From the NCBI GenBank assembly GCA_030697975.1, contig JAUYOQ010000218.1, forward strand, positions 1 to 19,210: a stretch of DNA of 19,210 nucleotides, given 5' to 3'. The notes below the pieces were generated by a model that was not told the DNA's origin, searched no databases, and was given only the letters and a program-made list of their open reading frames with translations. This DNA comes from Nitrosopumilaceae archaeon. GTDB lineage: Archaea > Thermoproteota > Nitrososphaeria > Nitrososphaerales > Nitrosopumilaceae. Made by a program: the position numbers and the translations under genes. Shown piece after piece: positions 14,291-19,210 of this stretch; the stretch's first letter is position 1, and every line of letters begins with the position of its first letter.

Positions 14291-14855
14291 ACGCATCTAA
14301 TTCTTTTAGGTTCTTTCTTGGTCTTGTACTAAGATAAAGTGAATGCGAGCTAATAATGAACGCAGCAAGAAATATCTTTGTTGCAAAAATAAGATTCCAT
14401 GGTCTGTTGGGATCTGGATAAGCAATGGTTAACGAATCTATATCAGGAACCTTGCCATCTACAATACCTGCTGTTATCTGTGCATTAAGAACGGTAAAAT
14501 TGTATAGCACTTCATAGAGACAAACAATTGCAAAACCTAATACCATAAGCTGAGTCAATGCCATTTTCCATGATCTCAAGTTTGTTGTCTTCTTCCAACC
14601 TATCCTTGTAACACAATACCATCCTACTATGGTGGAAAAAAACAGCCATGTTGTTAGTTTTGCAAAATTTTTGTATGGAAATTCGGTTTTAACTAAAGCT
14701 TCACCCATAACATAAGTCCCAGTTTTTTCCCATTCTGTAAACATAGCATAGATTCCATAAGCAGTTATTGATGTCATTATGAAAGCACACCCATAGAATA
14801 TGTAAAGAAAAACCTTGTAGCCCGTATCGGTTTCTTGTAGATGATGTACTTGCAT
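14289..14855 (-). CDS. Four-helix membrane protein of unknown function
   Basis: A 188-residue integral membrane protein. Four hydrophobic segments are visible: about residues 15-39 (VFLYIFYGCAFIMTSITAYG), 64-87, 98-123 and 154-176. Loops are short and the C-terminus is basic (STRPRKNLKELDA), which suggests a cytoplasmic end. One outside loop is acidic and Pro-rich. There are no cofactor or catalytic motifs I can identify. Its length recalls archaeal AmoC, but the sequence does not match what I know of that subunit, so that is not claimed. The ATG has a TATA-like element (TTTTTATATC, 14879-14888) about 28 bases upstream. Confidence 0.75.
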   Translation of the reverse strand: MQVHHLQETDTGYKVFLYIFYGCAFIMTSITAYGIYAMFTEWEKTGTYVMGEALVKTEFPYKNFAKLTTWLFFSTIVGWYCVTRIGWKKTTNLRSWKMALTQLMVLGFAIVCLYEVLYNFTVLNAQITAGIVDGKVPDIDSLTIAYPDPNRPWNLIFATKIFLAAFIISSHSLYLSTRPRKNLKELDA

Positions 14856-14878
14856 TTAATACGATTACCAATTTTTGC

Positions 14879-14888
14879 GATATAAAAA
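14879..14888 (-). promoter_or_regulatory. TATA box of the four-helix membrane protein gene
   Basis: The minus-strand TTTTTATATC is centred about 28 bases upstream of the ATG at 14855, predicting a leaderless mRNA. Confidence 0.45.
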
Positions 14889-14907
14889 TTGACTGTAAAT
14901 TAAGACG

Positions 14908-14916
14908 AAATTTATT
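14908..14916 (+). promoter_or_regulatory. TATA box of the DegT aminotransferase gene
   Basis: AAATTTATT is centred about 30 bases upstream of the TTG start at 14942. It lies in the 86-base divergent promoter region shared with the membrane-protein gene. Confidence 0.4.
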
Positions 14917-14941
14917 AGAGCAAGTAAGAGCACCTCACCTA

Positions 14942-16030
14942 TTGCAAATTCCAATAAACGTTCCAACTCTTGGAAGAGAAGAAATCAGGGCAGTTAATGC
15001 AGTATTACAAAAAGGACAGCTTACCTCATCAGCTTATCATGGAGGAAAAAATGTCCAAGAATTTGAAAAATTAGCTACCTCATTTGTAAAATCAAAATTT
15101 GCAGTTGCTGTTAATTCTGGAACCGCCGCGCTACAAGCCGCGCTCTATGCACTTGATATAAAAAAAGGAGATGAGGTTCTTTTGCCTTCCTTTACATTTG
15201 TTGCTACGGCAAATTCGGTTGTATCAGTTGGTGCAAAACCTGTCTTTGCTGACATACTCAAGGAAAATTATACCATTGATCCTGATGATCTAAGAAAAAA
15301 GATCACAAAAAAATCCAAAGTGATAATTCCAGTTCATCTGTATGGGAATGTTGCGTTTATGGATCAAATAATTGAGATAGCAAATAGACATAATCTAAAA
15401 ATTATTGAAGATGCTGCACAATCACTTGGATCTACTTTTAAAAATAAACATACAGGAACACTCTCTGACTTGGGCTGTTACAGTCTTTATCCAGCAAAAG
15501 TCATAACAGCCGGCGAGGGGGGCTTTATAGTAACTGATAATGAAAAGTTGTACAAGAAATTACAAATGATAAGAAATCATGGCATGGTAAATGGTTATGA
15601 TACTCGCGTAGTTGGGTTGAATCTTAGAATGCCTGAAATTAGTGCTGCAATCGCAAAAGTACAAATGAAAAAACTAAAAAAATTTCTTAACACACGACGA
15701 AAGAATGCTAAAATTTTATCTAAATTAATTTCTGATCTGGATGTACAAATTCCAAAAGAAAGAAAAGGAGAACACGTAAACTGGTATCTCTACACCATTG
15801 CAACTAGAAATCGAAACAAGATAATGAAAAAGCTAAACTCTAGTGGAATAGGTGCTATGGCATATTACTCTACTCCTGTACACAGAACACCATTCTATCA
15901 TAAGAAAATCAACCTTCCTAATACGGACTGGGCCGCATCAAACGTCTTATCGCTACCAATTCACCCACAAGTATTAGCACAAAACTTGTCGTTTATTTCA
16001 AAAATAATGCACAAGGCATTATCAAATTGA
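14942..16030 (+). CDS. DegT/DnrJ/EryC1/StrS-family PLP aminotransferase
   Basis: A 362-residue PLP-dependent enzyme that typically aminates keto-sugar nucleotides for glycans or surface polymers. The PLP-binding Lys is K186 in SLYPAKVITAGEGG, and the ring-contacting Asp is D157 in EDAAQSLG. The NSGTAALQAALYAL segment (58-71) forms the phosphate-binding region. The whole length is as expected for the family. It begins at TTG 14942, as no in-frame ATG is near. Its TGA overlaps the start of the MtrA-like gene by four bases (TTGA), so the two are translationally coupled. No sugar-nucleotide genes are beside it, so the acceptor substrate is open. Confidence 0.9.
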   Translation: MQIPINVPTLGREEIRAVNAVLQKGQLTSSAYHGGKNVQEFEKLATSFVKSKFAVAVNSGTAALQAALYALDIKKGDEVLLPSFTFVATANSVVSVGAKPVFADILKENYTIDPDDLRKKITKKSKVIIPVHLYGNVAFMDQIIEIANRHNLKIIEDAAQSLGSTFKNKHTGTLSDLGCYSLYPAKVITAGEGGFIVTDNEKLYKKLQMIRNHGMVNGYDTRVVGLNLRMPEISAAIAKVQMKKLKKFLNTRRKNAKILSKLISDLDVQIPKERKGEHVNWYLYTIATRNRNKIMKKLNSSGIGAMAYYSTPVHRTPFYHKKINLPNTDWAASNVLSLPIHPQVLAQNLSFISKIMHKALSN

Positions 16031-16506
16031 ATACATTAGAAAACGCAATTGGTAAATTATGCAAAGCAATACTTCCTATCGATGAAGAGGTATTTTTTGG
16101 AAATCAAAAATCATCTATAGCTATTTGTACGCTCTCAAGCATCTTACTATTAAAAGAGATTTCCGAATCAGCTCTAATGAAAAAGATTGTACTTGTAGGA
16201 AGACTATTGTCTGAAAATAAAGGAATTGATTCGTTAGTTAGATACGTCATCACAAACAATGCGATAAAAACAATAATTATGTGTGGAAGAGATGTCACAG
16301 GTCATAAGGCGGGTCACTCCCTGCTTACTTTATACAAGAATGGAATTGATGATGACGGTAGAATAATTGGCTCACATAGCCATGATCCAGTTCTTACGGT
16401 TACAAAAAACGAAGTTGTAAAGTTCTGCAATAAAGTAAAGATCCTTGACATGACAGGAGAAACAAATATAGAAAAAATCAACCAAGCAGTGGATTCAATA
16501 AGCTAG
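16027..16506 (+). CDS. Soluble MtrA-like corrinoid-binding protein
   Basis: A 159-residue homologue of the corrinoid-carrying subunit A of methanogen tetrahydromethanopterin S-methyltransferase. Shared features are AICTLSS near 32-38, VGRLLSENKGIDSLVRYVI (57-75), the CGRDVTGHKAGHSLL segment (86-100) and GIDDDGRIIG (106-115). H93 in TGHKAG matches the His that ligates cobalt in MtrA. Unlike methanogen MtrA, there is no C-terminal transmembrane anchor, so it should be cytoplasmic. No other mtr subunit is in view. The start is TTG 16027, overlapping the aminotransferase stop by four bases. The corrinoid would link to the cobalamin methyltransferase gene cobJ about 3 kb upstream. A role as methyl carrier or cobalamin sensor is an inference. 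Confidence 0.75.
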   Translation: MNTLENAIGKLCKAILPIDEEVFFGNQKSSIAICTLSSILLLKEISESALMKKIVLVGRLLSENKGIDSLVRYVITNNAIKTIIMCGRDVTGHKAGHSLLTLYKNGIDDDGRIIGSHSHDPVLTVTKNEVVKFCNKVKILDMTGETNIEKINQAVDSIS

Positions 16507-16859
16507 TATCCGTTTTTTTGTCTGTTTCTATTAATCTCGTTTTTACGCTTGTATTCATTTAAGATATCTTCTGGTGTCAAGTTAAGCTCAAGTGATGCCT
16601 GTACAACAAAGTGCCAAATATCAATAAGCTCTTCTCTTGCATCATCTTGATTAAATGGGAGAGGTTTTTTCCACCATTTCCAATTTGTTGTACGGTGTAA
16701 CTCGACTGCCTCATGAATTATTGCAGTGCACAAGGCCGCAACTTTACCTTCTACGTCTTTTGGATATCTATCCAAATTCATCATATCTGCTAGTCCTCTT
16801 TGCAAAGCAAAAATAGATTCTAATTTGTCTTCAAATTTTTCTGTTATCTCTTGCGGCAA
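16503..16859 (-). CDS. All-alpha dUTPase-like nucleotide pyrophosphohydrolase
   Basis: A 118-residue member of the all-alpha NTP pyrophosphatase superfamily, closest to dimeric dUTPases (dUTPase_2). The metal-binding acidic pairs are E50-x2-E53 in HEAVELHRTTNWKWWK and E76/E77 with D80 in REELIDIWHFVVQASLEL. The family tail is YKRKNEINRNRQKNGY. It would hydrolyse dUTP to dUMP and pyrophosphate, keeping uracil out of DNA; MazG-type specificity for another nucleotide is possible. The TTG start at 16859 keeps the conserved FEDKLESIFALQRGLADMMN helix. The last four bases (CTAG) overlap the MtrA-like gene's stop. Confidence 0.85.
   Translation of the reverse strand: MPQEITEKFEDKLESIFALQRGLADMMNLDRYPKDVEGKVAALCTAIIHEAVELHRTTNWKWWKKPLPFNQDDAREELIDIWHFVVQASLELNLTPEDILNEYKRKNEINRNRQKNGY
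16513..16519 (+). terminator. T7 tract after the MtrA-like gene
   Basis: Seven consecutive T residues start seven bases after the TAG stop of the MtrA-like gene, inside the 3' coding region of the convergent dUTPase-like gene. T-rich runs are the usual archaeal termination signal. No hairpin is seen. Confidence 0.4.
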
Positions 16860-16899
16860 TTTTATCGATTTGTAGCGGATCCTAAAGAACTTAAACTTT

Positions 16900-17793
16900 T
16901 CAGAACTGGATCATTTTTTCATATAGTTTAATTCTTTTCTCAATTTTCGATTTTGTAAGTTCTAACAAACCATCCAAACCATATCTCTCAACTGCAAAGG
17001 AACCTACAACATTACCGTAAATCACTGATTTTTTTATTGTAGAGAGAGTGGTATTATTCTCACTTGCCAAGTATCCTATCATAGCACCAGCAAATGAATC
17101 TCCTGCGCCGGTAGGATCTAAAATAGTTTCCAATGAAAATGCAGGAGAGGGAAAAATCACATCTTCAAAGAAGAGAAGAGAACCATGTTCGCCTTTTTTT
17201 ATTATTACATAATCTGTTCCCCAATCCATAATCTTCTTTGCACATCTTATCAGGTTATACTCTTTTGTAAGCAGCTTTGCCTCTTCATCATTTATTACAA
17301 CAGCATTAACACCTTTGATCATTTTAATAACAGATGATCGCTTTGTAGAAATCCAGTACTCTATTGTATCACACATAGAAAATTTGATCTTGTCAAACTC
17401 TCTTATCATTGCGACATTTTGATCCGGATCGTTATTAGCAAGATAAACATATTCAGATTTTTTATAATTGTCTGGAACAACAGGTCTGAAATTTGCAAGA
17501 ACATTAAGTTCAGTTTTTAGTGTTTTTCTAGTACTGAGTGTATTATCGTAACTGCCATCATATCGAAATGTTTTTCCATCTTTTACCACTAGACCTTGTA
17601 GATCTAGTCTTTTTGAAAGAATACTGTGATATTTTTTGGGAAAATCACTTCCTACTACTGCAATTAAACCAGTATCTACAAAAAAACTAGCAGCAATGCC
17701 TGCAAACGTTGCAGCGCCGCCTAGCACATTTCTTATGACTCTTGATGGTGTTCTTATTGTATCAAGTGCAGTTGAGCCAAAAACAGTAAGCAC
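16900..17793 (-). CDS. PfkB-family sugar/nucleoside kinase
   Basis: A 297-residue ribokinase-fold kinase. The N-terminal di-Gly motif GGAATFAG (25-32) binds the sugar and the C-terminal signature DPTGAGDSFAGA (226-237) holds the catalytic base D232. The intermediate NDEEAKLL (168-175) matches the family's NxxE Mg/phosphate motif. This is typical of ribokinase, adenosine kinase and related kinases. The exact substrate is not determined by these motifs. The start is GTG 17793, and the gene lies 11 bases after the stop of the exported LEA14-like protein on the same strand, so the two are probably cotranscribed. Confidence 0.88.
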   Translation of the reverse strand: MLTVFGSTALDTIRTPSRVIRNVLGGAATFAGIAASFFVDTGLIAVVGSDFPKKYHSILSKRLDLQGLVVKDGKTFRYDGSYDNTLSTRKTLKTELNVLANFRPVVPDNYKKSEYVYLANNDPDQNVAMIREFDKIKFSMCDTIEYWISTKRSSVIKMIKGVNAVVINDEEAKLLTKEYNLIRCAKKIMDWGTDYVIIKKGEHGSLLFFEDVIFPSPAFSLETILDPTGAGDSFAGAMIGYLASENNTTLSTIKKSVIYGNVVGSFAVERYGLDGLLELTKSKIEKRIKLYEKMIQF

Positions 17794-17804
17794 ATTTTGT
17801 GAAA

Positions 17805-18257
17805 CTAATTTTGTTGTATAAATTCTCTGGCTTGATCTTCTGTAGGGTAGTAAACAAACGGAATATCAAGTGTTGTAAAGAACACATCATATTTTGTTAC
17901 CCCACTAATCTTCACAAGTGGCGTATTTTCACCGTCAGAATACTTTCTATCACTTTTGAATACTCCATTAACCATTGTTTTACTCATGGCAGGAAGAACA
18001 AATGGTTCCAATACACCGTCGCCTATTTTTTCATCTTCGACTGATATTACAAAATCAGTTTTACCAGCATTTAGTACTAGTAGCGATGGATTGTTAAACT
18101 CTAGCTGCACATTATAGGTAGACTCATTGTCGTTTTGCTCTAGTAACTCACTTTTAGCTACTATTACCCCTATTTGTGATGCCGAAGCATATTGGGAATA
18201 TCCAAAAATGCTTGCCACTATGACAAAAATGATTATGGCTTTTTTTCTAGTTTTCAC
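17805..18257 (-). CDS. Exported LEA14/WHy-like protein
   Basis: A 150-residue protein with an N-terminal basic end (KTRKK) followed by a hydrophobic helix (AIIIFVIVASIFG) and an ASA-type cleavage region around residues 23-28. It is therefore either secreted or anchored outside the membrane. The rest resembles an LEA type 2/WHy beta-sandwich: NPSLLVLNAGKTDFVISVED, then IGDGVLEPFVLPAMSKTMVN. Such domains are found in stress-response proteins. GTG 18257 is the start, with a TATA-like element on the minus strand about 27 bases upstream. It is followed by the PfkB kinase. The LEA14 match is a pattern judgement. Confidence 0.62.
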   Translation of the reverse strand: MKTRKKAIIIFVIVASIFGYSQYASASQIGVIVAKSELLEQNDNESTYNVQLEFNNPSLLVLNAGKTDFVISVEDEKIGDGVLEPFVLPAMSKTMVNGVFKSDRKYSDGENTPLVKISGVTKYDVFFTTLDIPFVYYPTEDQAREFIQQN

Positions 18258-18278
18258 GAGGTTTACTTCCCAATCTAC

Positions 18279-18288
18279 TTTTTAATAC
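18279..18288 (-). promoter_or_regulatory. TATA box of the LEA14-like gene
   Basis: The minus-strand sequence TATTAAAAAG is centred about 27 bases upstream of GTG 18257, predicting a leaderless transcript. The rest of the 133-base gap 18258-18390 holds the opposite promoter and no gene. Confidence 0.4.
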
Positions 18289-18357
18289 AAAGGGAAAAAA
18301 AAACGACCACGATGTGTAAAAGTTTTAATCTTTTCTTAAAGCTACTTAGAGCTAGCA

Positions 18358-18366
18358 GAATAAATC
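18358..18366 (+). promoter_or_regulatory. TATA box of the possible winged-helix gene
   Basis: GAATAAATC is centred about 29 bases upstream of TTG 18391. Confidence 0.35.
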
Positions 18367-18390
18367 AAAAGTGACAAATTCTAAGGTTAG

Positions 18391-18879
18391 TTGGCAAGAA
18401 TAAAGGTAAAAACTGGAGAAAACGAGATTGAGATTGACTCAAGAGACTTTTATGTAGACAACTATTCTATAGGTGAAGTAATTGAGAACATATCAAAACA
18501 CATGCCACAAATCAAATCTAGAATAATCTATGATGATGAACCAGAAGAATCATTATTAGGAAAAAAATACCATGAAAACCTAAGCTATATCAGAACACTA
18601 GATGATGCTGAGGTTCATGAACCAGAGTTTAGCGAGCCAGTTACTCTTCATGAAGGCGAAATTAAAAACAAATTGCAGATGCTAGCTAAAACATCATTCT
18701 TTAATGAACCAAGAAACGTTTCAGAAACTGTAAGTCAGCTACGTGAGTATGGATGGATTGCTAGCCCCTTGGATGTATCAAAGGCACTTACAAAAATGGC
18801 ATTTAACAAACAGATTCTAAAAAACTCACGAGAAAATCTTTTTTATTATTTTATAAAAGAGGCTCTCATAACTAACTAG
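18391..18879 (+). CDS. Hypothetical protein with possible C-terminal winged helix
   Basis: A 162-residue soluble, acidic protein with no recognised family. The first 40 residues look like a beta-hairpin plus a helix (ARIKVKTGENEIEIDS, then YSIGEVIENISKHM). The middle is a charged linker rich in Glu and Asp. The last third (about residues 105-155) has a winged-helix-like pattern: a VSETVSQLREYGW helix, then PLDVSKALTKMAFNK as a possible recognition helix, then NLFYYF as a wing strand. A DNA-binding or protein-assembly role is possible but unproven. TTG 18391 was chosen as start. Its 3' end overlaps the Cys-rich gene on the opposite strand by eight bases. Confidence 0.65.
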   Translation: MARIKVKTGENEIEIDSRDFYVDNYSIGEVIENISKHMPQIKSRIIYDDEPEESLLGKKYHENLSYIRTLDDAEVHEPEFSEPVTLHEGEIKNKLQMLAKTSFFNEPRNVSETVSQLREYGWIASPLDVSKALTKMAFNKQILKNSRENLFYYFIKEALITN

Positions 18880-19057
18880 TTTTGTAATCACAGATATTAC
18901 AAGACTCAAAAACATTTCCTTCTAGATGATCAAAATGTGTTTTACATTTTTTACATGTGTGATGCATATCAAAACATCCATCATCTTCAGTTATACTCAC
19001 TTGATTTGATTCAAGATCTGTACTTTCGCAGTTAATACAGTGACAACCACAGCTCAT
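18872..19057 (-). CDS. Cys-rich small protein, probable zinc binding
   Basis: A 61-residue protein with nine Cys and several His. They are arranged as C3, C5, C7, C10 near the start (CGCHCINC), C28, then C35-x2-C38 and C53-x2-C56. CxxC pairs this close to each other suggest one or two structural zinc ribbons. The CGCHC start is unusual. ATG 19057 was chosen over the TTG codon just before it. It overlaps the 3' end of the preceding convergent gene. There is no family match; it might assist transcription or metal handling, but this is not shown. Confidence 0.6.
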   Translation of the reverse strand: MSCGCHCINCESTDLESNQVSITEDDGCFDMHHTCKKCKTHFDHLEGNVFESCNICDYKTS

Positions 19058-19116
19058 CAATGAATAACTAAATGTTGTGTTAATCTATGTATAGATGTAA
19101 TCAGTGCTAAATACTG

Positions 19117-19210
19117 TTGAAGAAAGAACGAGAAATTCCATTAGAAATTGATGATCATTTTAGACTCTTTGGAAAAGAACCATGGGAAATAGACTATGGT
19201 GAAAAATGTC
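19117..19210 (+). CDS. Start of a gene running off the right edge (partial)
   Basis: An open frame from TTG 19117 continues to the end of the window, giving about 31 residues, beginning MKKEREIPLEIDDHFRLFG and ending GEKC. A stop codon lies just upstream in frame (19108-19110). A TATA-like CTATGTATA at 19085-19093 is about 28 bases before the TTG. The family is not identifiable from this fragment. Confidence 0.5.
   Translation, partial: MKKEREIPLEIDDHFRLFGKEPWEIDYGEKC

Noticed and set aside
14289..14855. Membrane protein considered as ammonia monooxygenase subunit C
   Set aside because: Length is similar, but the sequence lacks the segments I associate with archaeal AmoC and there are no amoA or amoB neighbours.
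14931..14940. Direct repeat CACCTCACCT just before the aminotransferase start
   Set aside because: It has the sequence of the anti-Shine-Dalgarno end of 16S rRNA rather than a ribosome-binding site on this strand, and is short enough to be chance.
1..19210. tRNA, rRNA, CRISPR array, insertion sequence or defence system
   Set aside because: Looked for repeats with regular spacing, cloverleaf-like segments and transposase or nuclease motifs. None was seen, and the gaps are too short for most of them.

Overview
The window looks like the chromosome of an ammonia-oxidising-type archaeon (Nitrososphaerota/Thaumarchaeota, Nitrosopumilus- or Nitrosarchaeum-like). The evidence is the gene content and signal style: an archaeal RNA polymerase subunit L, transcription factor S (TFS), a PCNA clamp, a VAT/Cdc48 ATPase, an archaeal TyrRS, and a cobalamin-pathway methyltransferase. 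The DNA is AT-rich, intergenic gaps are short, and many starts are leaderless with a TATA element about 25-30 bases upstream of the first codon. TTG is used as a start unusually often. The genus is an inference; there is no 16S, amoA or tRNA gene here to fix it.

Layout. 1-2232: the end of a membrane protein gene, a type II NADH dehydrogenase and an ACT-domain regulator. 2233-4999: a small heat-shock protein and the Cdc48 ATPase, a protein-quality-control pair separated by a hairpin plus T-tract. The promoter contains a perfect 18-bp palindrome. 5026-6406: a dicluster ferredoxin with Asp in place of one Cys, a RecA/KaiC-like protein with an eroded P-loop, and a stand-alone Lrp/AsnC ligand-binding domain. 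6463-8888: a metal-dependent cyclase/formamidase-like hydrolase, an AmmeMemoRadiSam-type radical SAM enzyme, a VHZ/DUSP23-like protein phosphatase and an unlisted 50-residue protein with its own promoter.

8920-12325: an orphan 198-residue protein whose start overlaps that of rpoL, then rpoL-tfs-pcn (transcription and replication core) and a TTG-started aspartate kinase. 12410-14855: a CobJ/CbiH corrin-ring methyltransferase, tyrosyl-tRNA synthetase and a four-helix membrane protein of unknown role. 14942-16859: a DegT-type PLP aminotransferase translationally coupled to a soluble MtrA-like corrinoid protein, followed on the other strand by an all-alpha dUTPase-like enzyme. 16900-19210: a PfkB sugar/nucleoside kinase downstream of an exported LEA14-like protein, a possible winged-helix protein, a Cys-rich mini-protein and the start of another gene.

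No mobile elements, CRISPR arrays, RNA genes or defence systems are visible. This is mostly a housekeeping region, and no intergenic stretch exceeds about 135 bases. The most unusual items are the soluble MtrA-like corrinoid protein coupled to an aminotransferase, the P-loop-less RecA-like protein, the shared-start arrangement at rpoL, the palindrome-rich tfs-pcn junction, and the operator/attenuator architecture around hsp20-cdc48.
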